A stretch of 64,000 nucleotides of DNA. Source: Trichobilharzia regenti. Its lineage: Eukaryota; Platyhelminthes; Trematoda; Strigeidida; Schistosomatidae. Below the pieces are notes generated by a model that was not told the DNA's origin, did not search any database, and worked only from the letters and a program-made list of their open reading frames with translations. The translations under genes were made by a program, and so were the position numbers. This document shows, piece by piece, positions 22,214 through 33,439 of this stretch. The number at the start of each line of letters is the position of its first letter. The first letter of the stretch is position 1. The stretch is from contig OX235264.1 in assembly GCA_944472135.2 (NCBI GenBank), forward strand, positions 124,339,809 to 124,403,808, read 5' to 3'.

Positions 22214-23070
22214 TGATGTGGTTGTGTTCTCTCAGCTAACTGGATAGTTAATTTGCGAAGTTTTCATTGCCCCACCACTAGGAGACATCTTCCGTCAGCA
22301 CATACTTCAATTTGAATTGAAGTGGCTATTCGATTTCTCCACGAGTTTATTAGTCATCTCTCCTGGTGGCTGACCTTGAATGTCGTGATTGGTAGTTTTT
22401 GTGTGTTTTCACACCCTCTAGGCGGCTAATTGTATTGAAGCTGATTGTTTCTTTGGCTTGAACTTTGACCCTTTCTGTGTGAGAATTCTTTTTTATCGGT
22501 TGATAAATTTTGTCCATATCAATGTGTCTATCAGCTGATGATTCACTGAAATACCAGACTGGCTTCTAAAAATTCTCTAGCATTCTTGTTGTTTCCTCTG
22601 TCTAATATTTGAAAGTTGGTTGTCCCAGTAGAAATGATGTCCGTGGTTGACTGGGACAAGTGGGACAACGCTCGAATATTAGACAGAGGAAACAACAAGA
22701 ATACTGGAGAATTTTTAGAAGCCAGTCTGGTATTTCAGTGAATCATCAGCTGATAGACACATTGATATGGACAAAATTTATCAATTGATAAAAAAGAATT
22801 CTCACACAGAAAGGGTCAAAGTTCAAGCCAAAGAAACAATCAGCTTCAATACAATTAGCCGCCTAGAGGGTGTGAAAACACACAAAAACTACTAATCACG
22901 ACATTCAAGGTCAGCCACTAGGAGAGATGACCAGTAAACGCGTGGAGAAATCTTAAAGCTCACTTCAATTCAAATTGAAGTATGTGCTGACGGAAGATGT
23001 CTCGTAGTGGTGGGGCAATGAAAACTTCGCAAATTAACTATCCAGTTAGCTGAGAGAACACAACCACATC
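22214..23070. repeat. Long palindrome made of two family 2 PLE 3' ends
   Basis: Left arm 22214-22626 (- orientation) and right arm 22661-23070 (+ orientation) are near-perfect inverted repeats of about 410 bp with a 34-bp spacer. Each arm runs from a remnant of the GIY-YIG frame (ATTAGACAGAGGAAACAACA) through TGTGAAAACACACAAAAACT and ATTCAAATTGAAGTATGTGC to the end AGAACACAACCACATC. Both arms share the variant TCCAGTTAGCTGAGAGAACA, which suggests an inverted duplication of one copy. Confidence 0.85.
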
Positions 23071-23089
23071 AAAAAGGATGTCTTATTTG

Positions 23090-23590
23090 CTGCCTTTGCC
23101 TTTGACTCAGATCAGAGAGCTAAAATCAGTTTAAACCACACGTGACTTCTGGACAGCTACTTGATGGGGGGGGGAGAAACTAGTAAAACCATAAATCAAA
23201 GCCACAATTTTCAATTTCCAACATTTCGAGGGGTTGAGATAAGTGGTATACAACTAACTACTCAACATCTCATTCGATAAGTAGTACATAAATTTCTGCA
23301 AATATGCTTGCCTTCTTGATATGCATTTATGGTATCAGATAGATTATATAATGGGGCATGGATAATTTGGTATTCAAAGGGAATTGTACTGGTGAGAATT
23401 TCACCTCCCTGGTCTATATGAAATCCAAATTGTGAGTTTGACTGTACGGATTGAAGTAGATTGTCTTCATTGAATTTACATTCTTCACCAACAACCCACT
23501 ATTACAGTCAGGTGGAATGGTTGAATAACTAGATGTTAACTTCATTTCGCAACCTCAAAATTCGTTTTCCACGACTCGTAACTGACTAAC
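23090..23590. other. Unassigned sequence in M13 intron
   Basis: No exon or known repeat recognised; contains a short poly-G run at about 23167. Confidence 0.35.
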
Positions 23591-23594
23591 TTCA

Positions 23595-23760
23595 GTTTGA
23601 GAGCCGTTGAAAACCGACACGAAGTAGTTTACAAGTATTTAATCCCTTTTTGGGGACTCTTCGTCGGTACGCACCACTGAGACCCACTATGTGTCGGACC
23701 CAGGAATTTCAGGCTACAAGACAGGCTCGTATACCAATCAGCCACTGGGATGCGATTCAA
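23595..23760 (-). mobile_element. Family 2 SINE
   Basis: In reverse: CAGTGGCTGATTGGTATACG head, GGGTCCGACAC in place of the B box, then TGCGTACCGACGAAGAGTCC body. The ribozyme-like core carries a T to C change at its second base (CCGACGA-type). Confidence 0.6.
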
Positions 23761-23907
23761 AGAAATTCTAACTCTAACAATTCTCGATATTTTATCAATC
23801 AGTTTGAAAGTGAAGTTACTTGCTCTTACACTACTCATAAGTAGGAAGAATGAATACACAACATTTTTTGTGGTGGTTAATTCGTAAAAGCATATAGCAT
23901 CTCTTAC

Positions 23908-24012
23908 TTGTGCGTATGTTAAATAAAATAACTGTTTTGGATTGAATGTGACACCGGGTAAATGACGTAAATATTTTTCATCGGGTGAATCCTTGATCCA
24001 GTCTTCAAAAGC
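23908..24012 (-). CDS. M13 peptidase homologue, exon with the LPG..F/L..AQ block
   Basis: Acceptor TTTTTTAG, 35 codons in phase 0, donor GTAAG. Reads AFEDWIKDSPDEKYLRHLPG, then VTFNPKQLFYLTYAQ. This is the conserved M13 sequence in which most members read LPGL..t.eQLFFlsyAQ, shortly before the catalytic His/Arg segment. It joins the 29339-29422 exon upstream and 20052-20131 downstream. The 5.3-kb intron upstream of this exon holds a complete LTR retroelement. Confidence 0.85.
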
Positions 24013-24102
24013 CTAAAAAAGAAGAAAGATTTACAAAATAAATTATCACCAAAGGATCAACTCTTTGGTTGGTATGAAGATCTAATTACAATCTCTTTTA
24101 GG

Positions 24103-24107
24103 ATACA
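24103..24107. repeat. Target site duplication, left (ATACA)
   Basis: ATACA directly precedes the TG of the left LTR and is repeated at 25940-25944 directly after the CA of the right LTR, the 5-bp duplication expected for Ty3/gypsy-type integration. Confidence 0.85.
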
Positions 24108-24301
24108 TGTGGTGATTGACAATTTCTATCTCTGTATTGTTTCAATACTTACTGTTGATTGTTAATATGTCTCTTATATGAATTGCATAATAATTCCGCT
24201 AAATACAAATTCCTGAATTCCGCCCTCTCTGTGTTTTGTTTGGATTCTTGTAATTCGGTCATCTTGAAATACTAATACTACGACAACAATAAATTACTAC
24301 A
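24108..24301 (+). repeat. 5' LTR
   Basis: Begins TGTGGTGATTGACAATTTCT and ends AATAAATTACTACA, i.e. TG...CA borders. Contains the AATAAA poly(A) signal near its end. Differs from the 3' LTR at three positions (C/A in TGTTTCAATA, C/T in ATGTCTCTT, A/T in CGACAACA). Confidence 0.88.
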
Positions 24302-24303
24302 AA

Positions 24304-24321
24304 TTGGCGTCGCGATGGAAC
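24304..24321 (+). other. Putative primer-binding site
   Basis: TTGGCGTCGCGATGGAAC follows the 5' LTR after two bases; the TGG start is what a tRNA 3' CCA end would pair with. The primer tRNA was not identified. It overlaps the presumed gag start codon at 24315. Confidence 0.5.
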
Positions 24322-25757
24322 TAAATAACCTGGGAAAATTTCCTATTAATGGGTCTCCGTAGGAGATTGCTGATTATTTTGAATGCTTCGATGCGTGGTG
24401 CATTTCAAAGAATGTTCGGGATGACAAAATACCAGCACATTTCATCACTGCTATTGGGCTAGATGCGTATAGCCTAGTAAAGACTCTGTCGTTTCCAGAT
24501 AAACCAATTTCTCTGCCATATTATAAACTCCGTGAACTTCTGATAGATCACTTCCATATAACTACTTTTGAGACGCGAGAGAGGGCTCAATTCAACAAAC
24601 TGGTTCGTGCTCCCAACCAGAAGATTCGAGAGTTCATTCTTCAACTTCAAATTCAAGCTTCAAAGTGTAACTTTGGAGATCAGCTGCATACTCAACTACG
24701 TGATCGTCTAATTGCTGGAATCAATATTCCTAAGTTAGAGAAAGAGTTAATTCAGATTCCTTCTTGTACGTTTCAAACTGCTAAAGAAGTATGTATTACA
24801 TATGAAGATGTCAATAGTGAATACTCTGCTCCCACTACGTCAGTATCTGATGTCATGCTTTCTAAAGTCGAAAATACAAGTGGTCATGGAAAGCAATCCA
24901 AACTGTCGTCCACAGGTAATAGAATGCAGCGAGAGATCAAAAACATTAAACCGTGTTTATCCTGTGGAAAGTTACATCTACGAAGCACTTGCCGTTTTCG
25001 GGGTGCTAAGTGCCATAAATGTGGTAAAGTTGGACACATCAAGACTGTTTGCAGAAGTTCGAATACTTATGTTGCTCAACATTCTTATAATTCTCCCAAG
25101 CTGTCTAGTAAAATGGAGTCAATGTGTCTTTCAACCTTTCAAAATACTCAATCTCATCCAATGAAAACCTCCACTACAAGTTCGGCAACTCAAGTGTCAA
25201 CTGTTTTCAAAAATGAGGTAGCTGAGTTACAATGTGAACTGTCGAAAACACGAAAAGACCTGAATGAGATGAGAGAGCAACTGATTAAAATGGAGGAATT
25301 GTTGCATATGCATAGACTGCGTCTGTTGAATGCAGAGCATACAAGTACCCGTGAAAGTCCTGCAAAACTTTTCAAATCTCGAATTCTCAAAAAGCATCTG
25401 ATGTCCACGACTTCTAATGTACATTATTACAAAGGGAATGACTATAGACCTTCTGTTGGAATTATACTACAAAAAATGGGAAATCGAGTGGTGAAGATAT
25501 TAGACATCAAAGATCACTCAGTTCATAACGGACACCTGGACAAAGTGACAATAAATGAAGTAGGTCGTTCCAATTATTATTTTAGTGATTCCGCTAATAA
25601 TCCTGATTTTGTAGATAATTCAGAAATAAGTCCAGATAATACTGATGAAAATGATATCACAGAATCAGTTAGAAGGTCGCAGCTACTTGCAAGCAAACCG
25701 AGACATCGTTATAAATACGCAAGGAGACATTCGACGTGTGGCGGATGTGGTGATTGA
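24315..25757 (+). pseudogene. Gag-like frame fused to integrase C-terminal tail, one stop codon
   Basis: From ATG 24315 the frame is open for 480 codons except one TAG at codon 16; from 24363 it is uninterrupted to TGA 25755, which lies inside the 3' LTR. Codons 17-180 look like a Ty3/gypsy capsid (FECFDAWCISKNVRDDKIPA, RERAQFNKLV). Two zinc knuckles follow: C-X2-C-X3-H-X4-C at codons 214-226 and the canonical CHKCGKVGHIKTVC at 233-246. A predicted coiled coil (AELQCELSKTRKDLNEMREQ) is at about 300-336. The end (from about codon 372), with YRPSVGIILQKMGNRVVKI and VRRSQLLASKPRHRYKYARR, resembles the C-terminal tail of a gypsy integrase. So protease-RT-RH-IN core has been removed in frame. The product, if made, could package RNA but not replicate it. 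Confidence 0.75.
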
Positions 25758-25939
25758 CAATTTCTATCTCTGTATTGTTTAAATACTTACTGTTGATTGT
25801 TAATATGTTTCTTATATGAATTGCATAATAATTCCGCTAAATACAAATTCCTGAATTCCGCCCTCTCTGTGTTTTGTTTGGATTCTTGTAATTCGGTCAT
25901 CTTGAAATACTAATACTACGACTACAATAAATTACTACA
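25746..25939 (+). repeat. 3' LTR
   Basis: 194 bp, TG...CA, aligned without gaps to the 5' LTR with three substitutions. The gag-tail stop codon lies within its first 12 bases. Followed by ATACA. Confidence 0.88.
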
Positions 25940-25944
25940 ATACA
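25940..25944. repeat. Target site duplication, right (ATACA)
   Basis: Direct repeat of 24103-24107. Confidence 0.85.
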
Positions 25945-26330
25945 GTTAACATTATCTTGAACGAAACTTCATTGGAACGTTCATCGTACTGTGCGTTCGT
26001 CAGTGTTTCAGCAATATATTGGTCGCCAACCCCGCCATAAGTGATCCTGGGTTAGACCTCCAGTAGACACCCCCTAAAACTTCTTTAAGCCAGTAGTTAG
26101 CTTAGTAAAGGGAGAAGGTGTGAGGCTAGGAACCTCACTGGGCGAAATAAAAGCGGTGCTACTGAAGCTTTAGAGGTCAAGCTTGAAATATTCAGGACAT
26201 ATGTTTATTCATATCTGTCTAAATCAAAACAAGTGATTCAGTAAAGTGTCTCTTTTCAACGAATTTATCCTCAAGCTGTATGATATAAATGAGACTAGCA
26301 GTCATTCTGTCAATGTGAAGTTACCAGTGA
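25945..26330. other. Unassigned sequence in M13 intron
   Basis: No exon or matched repeat recognised before the PLE fragment that begins about 26340. Confidence 0.35.
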
Positions 26331-26339
26331 GGAGAAATG

Positions 26340-28000
26340 GGCACTTATGAGACCAGTTCATAGAAAGCTGCTATGGAATGGTCAGCTAACGAATTTCATT
26401 GAAAATGTTACCCTATTCGATTACTTGTTATATGTGCATATGTATTCGTGATGTTGTGGAGGAAGAGTTAAGTCTTCTAAAACGGTGGGAGATAGATTTA
26501 TCCCCACATAGATTTAGAACCAACGAAATATGGTTTTAATGTCTGTAACCGAGAAAATACTGCACATGAACCTTGAATTCAAAGGTGATTTAGCTGCCGA
26601 CATCTTTGAAAGAGAGGATCTTACAGTCCCTGAGAAAGGAAGTTCACAGCAGCATAGTTGAAAATAGCGTTTCCTAGTCCAACATTATTGTTCAACGGCC
26701 TGAAAGACAAGACCTTACAGCTTACCAACTCCATGTGCGTTTATCAGTTCATCTACTCTTGTGGAGCTACGTATATGAGTCGTTCTACAAGAACACTGTT
26801 CTGCCTGGTTACGAAGAAGTAGACGCCGGGTTATAAGAAGTACAATAATTGAACATCTAGTCGATATTGATCAGCTTGCTTTCACATTCCCCTCCTTCGA
26901 AGTCATCTATGAAGTGAAAAGTAATCTGCCGAAATCATTAAGGACCTTACTAGTCTGTATTGCTGAAAATTGGGTCATCGGAATAGGAAATAGAGATGTC
27001 TGTTTATGTGGAAAGTTTGTTCAACCATTACTTCATTTGTGGTATTAACCTGTCTCCTCTAAAGTACAACATTCCTTATTCACGCTATGTACCATTCAAT
27101 TTTTCGTTTTGTTTATTCATTTTGCATGTCCTTCCCTTATCAAATGTCTATCGTTATGATTAGTTTCACTTAACGCACTCGGGAACACTATCCAGCCTGG
27201 CTAGTCAAAGGAGAATGAAAACATGTATATAGTTCAGTGACAGAACATCTGGTCAATTCAAGACATTCAGCGCCATTCGAGAAAATCCTTCAAAATAATA
27301 CACAAAATTCGATCAAACCTATCAAAGGGAGTAAAATTAAGACATCTGGGCATAGCCGATGCACTAGTCATCCAAAAGCTCAAACCTACGCTAAGTATCC
27401 AAAAGAAATACGTTCAACCATTTTCCCCTGCCTGCCATGACCATCATAAACAGGTAATTCTTCTCATAATTACCATCCCAGTACCTTTCTTATCCAAACT
27501 TCTTGTTTATTCATGTTATATTAAAATTTTTCTTAATCCCTATTTATACTACCATATTTTCATATCCGAACTTTATGTTTATTTCTACTATTTCTACATA
27601 TTTAATCCTTGATTGCGTAAACAATTATTCATCACATTAGTTTTTTATCCAAGCATCCTGTCTACTTTTGTTATTTCTACATTTCTAACCCCTAATTGCC
27701 CAATCAATGTCAATTTTCTCAGTAATTATGATCCTACATTGTCTGAGCTTTATCCATCCCCCGTCTGATTATTGTAGCATTTTAATTCCTGATTGTAATT
27801 CTATTAATCTGACCCTTGACCAGAAAGTATTCTGGAACTTTCCTACCCATTTATTATAAATTTCACTTTCACTAATTTCCTGTATTACCTTACTTGTCAC
27901 CTCGAGTAATTTAATTCAACATAATTTCATTTTGCAATGTTGTCCTAGAATAATTATCCCCTTGTTGTCTGATGTCTCAATTGCTTACCTGTCTTATGAT
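26340..28000 (+). mobile_element. Two Penelope-like element fragments with 3' non-coding region
   Basis: 26560-27050: NLEFKGDLAADIFERE-type block and a heavily broken GIY-YIG region, then a terminal block resembling the PLE C-terminus. 27178-27440: EHYPAWLVKGE, VTEHLVNSRHSAPFEK and a broken C-terminus, closely related to 42010-42270. The following 27450-28000 matches the 3' non-coding region at 42270-42680 (e.g. TGACCCTTGACC, TTCTGGAACTTTCC). Frames contain many stops. Confidence 0.7.
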
Positions 28001-28089
28001 TTCTACAGCCCTGCTTCCATCTGGGACTAATAAATTTTGTGAACAATTTTTTATAAAGCGAATAACGAGTTTCAAGTTTGATCACGGAT

Positions 28090-28630
28090 TAAAAAATGAG
28101 TTACAGAACTACTGAAAACCACCAGAAAGTACTGGAAAGCTGTTTCTTCACAATTTGAGACTCATCGACAGCACGTATCCACCGTCAGGGTACGAATCCA
28201 GGACCCTTCCTGGTTACAAGGCTAGCTCTAAACCATTTAGCCAAAGGGGACCCGATTCAATGTCCAGCCCATGAATTCCGACTTTTGATTCGTGAAGCAT
28301 ATATATTTATAGTGCAATTACCAGCCAATGTATCGGGCGTGTAATGGTCCTTTTGCAGGATCCTGCTACTAACGACTTCTCATTGAAACTCCAGGTAACA
28401 TCCCCTGCATATAAACAGTCGCTAGTGAGCATCAGATTAATTATCGAGTTTTGGTTTGCAGGGATTTGCTTGCTTATTGGTTGAAATCAGTTAGAGAATT
28501 CATGGGAAACCCGGGAGTACTGGACAGCTGTTTTGCCCTAGTTTGGGATTCTTCAATAGGACACATCCAACAGCTGTCCAATACTCCTAGGATCCCCAAT
28601 GGTTCTTTAACTGATGCCAATTTGTAACCA
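28090..28630. mobile_element. Family 2 SINE copies
   Basis: A - copy at 28090-28265 (head at right: CCTTTGGCTAAATGGTTTAG in reverse; B box GGATTCGTACCC) and a shorter pair around 28475-28625 (GTACTGGACAGCTGTTTTGC, then CAGCTGTCCAATACTCCTAG). The stretch 28300-28440 resembles 40020-40135 and appears to be the longer 5' part of this element. Confidence 0.55.
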
Positions 28631-29330
28631 AACGTGAAGTAAATGGAAAGTGTAGGAGAATCGGTTGCTATCCAGATAAAAATTTGCTTGAGTTCATATT
28701 ACAATCGAAGCACATCATTGGAAAAATAGCACTGCTCCAACAAGATACTCAGAAAAGTAAATGCATTATGCTGGACGGAAATTTGACTGACCAAGTGGTT
28801 TAAGCAAGCCGCCAATCTATTGATTGCTTCTGTCTCTATCCAATTTATCATAGATATGAATTGAAATGACATCATTTAATTGGTTAACTTAAGAAAACAC
28901 ATTGGTAATGTCTTCAACCTATTCTTCAGTTAATGAAAGACAAGTAATTCCTTAAAATTTATCATCAACACTACATTCATGATGAAGCCCATGGCAAAAA
29001 GTGAGGTCATCCCAGCATTTTCATCCGTGCTCTATACATAAGTTCGCACTGGTTACTGACTAGTGTCCAGTCCAACTATCCAAAATAGTCAGTCTTATAG
29101 AAGGTCAATAGGTGAGCCCAATTACCTCAGTGTTAATGTCTCTAATACCTGCAGTACACTGGGTGACATGGGTTCAAATTTCAGAAGAAGGGATATGAGT
29201 TCCTTCAAGATTGCAGATATACCTTGCTGACTGACTGGTCAATGACCAACTAGCACGCAAACTAGGTCAAGAAAGGCATCCTACCAATCGCTTCCAACTA
29301 TCTATTATCAGTAATCCTATATATCAAGAG
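28631..29330. other. Unassigned sequence in M13 intron
   Basis: No convincing exon or repeat seen. Confidence 0.35.
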
Positions 29331-29338
29331 ATACTTAC

Positions 29339-29422
29339 ATATCTGGCTATATCTAGCCCGGATGCTTCATGTATAGTTGCACGTGTTACCCTCTTCATAT
29401 CGTCTTCGATTGTCGCCATCAT
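29339..29422 (-). CDS. M13 peptidase homologue, exon at the degenerate ENIAD motif
   Basis: Acceptor CTAACAG, 28 codons in phase 0, donor GTAAG. Reads MMATIEDDMKRVTRATIHEA, then SGLDIARY, and joins AFEDW of the next exon. In active M13 enzymes this segment contains T.GENIAD.GG, with the Glu as third zinc ligand and the Asp near the zinc-binding His. Here only HEASG remains: a Glu is present but the NIAD part is lost. Together with the missing HExxH this argues against catalysis. Confidence 0.75.
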
Positions 29423-29429
29423 CTGTTAG

Positions 29430-30260
29430 ACAGGGAAAGAGAGAGAGAGAACAGAAGAAAATTTAAGCAAATCAACAAAGTAGAAATACTTTCGAGGTTG
29501 TTTAAAAGAAGTTATGCATATTTTCATGTTTAAATATCCCTCTGCTTCTAATGATTTTATATTATGTGGGCATTTATGTAGAGGTTTAAAAATATTATTC
29601 CCTTGGGTTCCCAATGGAACGCTTTCACTGTGTTCTCTGTAGTCTCTTTTTAGCTAATGAGAAAAATGAAAATGACAGTCAGAGGGAAGAATATTTTCTT
29701 ATCGACGAGGTCAGCAACTATATATAGTACATGGTTGAGAAATTTCCGAAACTGTTCCGGTTGATAGTGAAATTAACAAGATAACAGATAGGTGTTGAAA
29801 ACGTATTAATGACAAAATAGACAGGAAATCCGGTTAAAAAACATAGTCGTGTAAGTAGAGATTAAAAAACTTAAAAATAATACAAGTAAACAAGAAGTTT
29901 GGATAAGATACATAATAGGTTAATCACTATTTAGGAAAATTGACTATTTACGACGGCCATGGTAAAGAAAAAGGTTGTATGTATCGTTTCAATGCACAAC
30001 GTGGGCTTGAACTTTGGGATCATTTTTGCCTCAGCTATGCAAAGATGTCTTCATCACACTTCCTTTGAGATGTTTAATTCTGAAGGAATTCCAGGCTGGT
30101 TAGTGTTCCCAAGGGCATTTTACTGGTGGACGTACGACACTGTCAGTGTGTAGTGAGAGCTGGCTGTAAGCCAAAAATTGTAGACAGCAATTTACGTCAA
30201 TGTTATGTCCCGAATCCGGGTCATGAGAAAAAACAATAACAAAGCTTAACATTCAGGAAC
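29430..30260. other. Mostly unassigned; 30130-30260 is a dispersed repeat
   Basis: 30150-30285 matches the reverse complement of 45185-45310 (CCCTTATTTGGGAGGTAAAC region and TCTCATGACCC), an unclassified repeat. The rest, including a 64-codon + frame at 29959-30153, has no recognised motif. Confidence 0.35.
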
Positions 30261-30264
30261 TCAA

Positions 30265-30640
30265 CAACCAGTCAGAGCAGACTTAACGTGTACGAATACG
30301 ATTCGCAGATATATGGCTTAACTTTGTGAGAAACCGTCACACGCAGTACAGAATAACTTTCAGCGAGAAAACAACCAATCGGAAGACACTGCTTCTCCGC
30401 TGACAATAATGTACATAAAAATCTATAAATATTTTTTGATTTTCTCAATAAACGATGTGTTGCCTGGCCATTGTCTCCTGTCGTTAGAAATGTACTCAGC
30501 CTTGCAAGAGCAACTGAACTGGCATCCACATACTCACGTGGCTCAGTGTGACAGCCTGTTTTTCACACTCTGCCTCGAGAATGTTTTAAGCTGGTTCAAT
30601 GACCGCTAATGATATTTTACTTCCTCCTCAAGCAGTACTT
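30265..30640 (-). mobile_element. Penelope-like element fragment
   Basis: In reverse the sequence resembles 41870-41985 of the family 1 PLE: a segment corresponding to the FSRKKLFSQNAKDKLLHWAT block, then the YQFTCSC position. Very diverged, no open frame. Confidence 0.45.
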
Positions 30641-30864
30641 TCTATTTCACTTTCGGAAGGGAGATTCAAGGATTCCTCGGTGGTTTGAAGGTTGTGTAGA
30701 GAGTGGGTTGATTTTCTGTAGTGGGGTTTTGGTCCAATCTCCCTTCTTTTTCACCCTTATGGCTGCCTAAGACCAACCTGGCTGGATTTTCAAAACATGA
30801 CCAGTGCTGTTATTATGTTACCATATAAACTGGAATTCAAGAATGTCAAGCGCCTTAGAATACG

Positions 30865-31040
30865 TCCATGGTACAGTGGTTAGGACTCTCGCCCACCGTG
30901 TACATGGCCGAGGTTCGATCCCCTGCTGACGCACACCTTATATCAATGGTTGGCCTGCGAAATTTGGGCAACCGATATCCATGCTGAAATTTCTATACTT
31001 GTACCGAAAATACAGTGTGGAATCAAGTTGTAATAAAAAA
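30865..31040 (+). mobile_element. Family 4 SINE, full head and body
   Basis: Head: ACGTCCATGGTACAGTGGTT and AGGTTCGATCCCCTGC (good B box), then TTGGCCTGCGAAATTTGGGC, CCATGCTGAAATTTC and GTGTGGAATCAAGTTGTAAT. The reverse copy at 63130-63312 has the same order. Confidence 0.7.
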
Positions 31041-31349
31041 TATCGATAAAATTCTTCTAACCAGGCATTCAGAACTCTAAATAATCCTGAATACATCTAA
31101 CAAGGTTTTGAAGAATTTACACACAAGCAAGTAGAGGGCAGTTCAAGACTATGGTTGAATACTATTTTATGCATTCACATCTATGATTCAATTTCCTCAC
31201 CGGATATAGCTTCTTAAAGAACCATTTTGTGTATATACGATTGTACAGCTTGATAATAAATTCGTTGTTAAAAGGATTGTTCAGCTGATGAGTCTTTCTA
31301 AAAAAATTTATGAGTTCATTAAATACTACCATTTTTTCAAAATTGCTGC

Positions 31350-32840
31350 TTGTTTTAAATGTTTTTAATAATAATAATAACGATTCACTTTATTCCAAAA
31401 ACAGTACTTGTGATATAGAATGGAATTTTCAGCATTAATCACAATATTGCATCTAATTTACTCAAATTATAAATAAAATTAATCACACAGAAAATTTTCC
31501 ACACTTACAATAAAGGTAGTGTCAAAAACATGCAGCATATAAAATGGGAACAATTATAATAATGATAACAGCTAAGGTAGTAATAATAAGAATACAAGTG
31601 AAAATTGCCGTGGCTTGTTTCACACAGTATTATCGATGCGGTATCGAAATCCTAGCATGTTTAAAAATATTGAATATAATGTTCTTTTTAAATGATATGG
31701 TGAGGGGAAAAACAAGGATTACAGCAGTCATAGAGATAAGTTGGTGTTTGCAATTACGAAAGTAGAACAAACAAAGAAGCAACAGGACCATAAATATAAT
31801 AGAAATAATAAAAGTAAAACTTGAAGGTATATAAGGATGAATGGAGGAAATTGTTTATTTACTAGATGAAAAAAGGTTAGTTAATTCTTGGCTGACACTA
31901 TTTTCATCACATAAAATACGTGCCAAGTATAGTATCATACAGAATACAGTTTTCTGAAGTTACTTCTTGTTCTACCTGAGGAGATGCAAGGTGAAAGCTG
32001 AGGGTAAAGCGGATGCTCGAATTCAGACAAAATCCTTTAAGCAAATTTATTGCACGAAGTCAAGTGCCTATCGATAACAACATTAACTATGCGGTCCACC
32101 GGGACACCACTCACCCTACTGACCGTCTTCAGCATTCTACGTATTGTGACATAGTCTTTTTTAAGCAAACCAGGAAAGAATAAGTAAGGGTGAACAATAA
32201 AGAAGAATAGGTAGGATGCAAGAGTTTACGAACTGTAGGATGAGGGGTTGAGTTATACCCGAGTGTCTTAACTTCTTAATGTAAAATGTCAGGCGGAATA
32301 TTTTACTGGAGATTGCTAAGACATGGGAAGACCAGGAGAGATCAGAAGAGAGAATGAGTCCAAGATACTTAATTTCTGATTTGATTCCTATATCATTGTC
32401 GTCAATCTTAAAACTGTCATGAGAATCGACGACTTTCTTAAGCTTTCTTTCACATCTTAAGCTGAAATTAACAGTTTGAAATTTAGAAGTATTCAGTTTA
32501 AGACCGTTAGACTCAGACCATTTACTGACTCCCGATAGAAAGCTATTTATTTTGGTACAAACTACCTAGAAGTTAACAGCCATTGAAACTGTTAAATCAT
32601 CAGCGTACTTCACAAAGTGAAGCAAGTCATGTAAGAAGAAAGAAAAAAGAAAAGGAGAAAGGACAGCGCCTTGAGATACACCAGCTTCAGTAGGCAATGA
32701 AGTGGAAGACATCCTTTTGTACATGGTGTACTGCTTTCTTCCTGAGAGACAGGAATGTAAACAGTTAACAGGCCAACATTTTACTTGACTTTCAGCAAGT
32801 TTATTTAATAAGACGTCCCTACCTAGGGACCGAGTCAAAA
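31350..32840 (-). mobile_element. CR1-like LINE, RT C-terminal half and 3' end
   Basis: On the - strand 32838-32566 reads RDVLLNKLAESQVKCWPVNC, then LPTEAGVSQGAVLSPFLFSF (motif G.SQG..LSP) and LLHFVKYADDLTVSMAV with the YADD catalytic box. Downstream, in broken frames, come KYLGLILSSDLSW and VNSCILPIL-type RT thumb motifs down to about 31900, then a non-coding 3' end to an ATAATAATAATAA tail near 31365. No endonuclease. A rearranged relative lies at 61900-62480. Confidence 0.7.
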
Positions 32841-33041
32841 GCAGATGACTAACTCTACCTCCTATTCAGTCTAATTGTTCTACAAGGGAGGTAGAGGGTA
32901 GTGGATCAGCAATCAGTACAGTTTCATAACATCATCAATTGACTCAGGCCTACATACACTCAGCTACCAGTAATTACATCATATGTGTAATTTCTCTGCT
33001 TAAAAATACACAATATAAATATAAATATAAATTATGCTTAC

Positions 33042-33178
33042 CAAATCAGAGAAATTAAAATAATACTTTGATGCATTATAGACTTGATCATGAACACACT
33101 TTTTCTGTTCTTTATACATACGAATTGTATCAGATGACCAGACTGCTTGAATTTCTCCATTTTTACGCATATATGCCC
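33042..33178 (-). CDS. M13 peptidase homologue, exon after the zinc site
   Basis: Acceptor TTTCAAAG, 137 bp, donor GTAAG. The first two bases complete the codon left open by the 36775-37069 exon; 45 codons follow: AYMRKNGEIQAVWSSDTIRM, then YKEQKKCVHDQVYN. This matches the M13 region after HExxH (G....WWs..t...y....C...qY), including the conserved Trp and Cys. A glycosylation-type NAS and NFS are present, as expected for an extracellular domain. Confidence 0.88.
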
Positions 33179-33439
33179 CTTTGAAATTAAAAAGAAATTA
33201 GACAAAGAATTATCGATTATTTGAATAAAGCGAGAACAGAACAGTGGCTGTTGCAGAATAAAGTGGTACTATTACTGTTTATTTCGTTGCCTTCTCTCAC
33301 AGCAGTTGTTTACAGGTCAAAGTTATTATTAAATATATCTACAGAAACAATTTTAACATAGTTGCACAGAGTCCATTTTAAACAAAACTCAATCAATCAA
33401 TCAGTCAATAGATGCACACAGTAATAATATGTGTACATA

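Larger units (their letters stand above)
24108..25939 (+). mobile_element. Short non-autonomous LTR retrotransposon (gag plus integrase tail)
   Basis: Complete element of 1832 bp: 194-bp LTRs at both ends, 5-bp target duplications, a primer-binding-type stretch and one long frame. No protease, RT, RNase H or integrase core fits in the space. It lies in + orientation in an intron of the - strand M13 gene. LTRs differ at 3 of 194 positions by my reading, so insertion is fairly recent. By structure it is like the gag-only 'TR-GAG' elements described in plants. Confidence 0.85.

Noticed and set aside
29959..30153. 64-codon frame beginning MVKKKVVCIVSMHNVGLNF
   Set aside because: No splice signals or recognised domain, and it borders a dispersed repeat; not supported as a gene.
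31366..31382. AT-rich repeat as a replication origin or CRISPR-like feature
   Set aside because: It is the ATAATAATAATAA tail of a LINE copy; no repeat-spacer pattern exists anywhere in the window.
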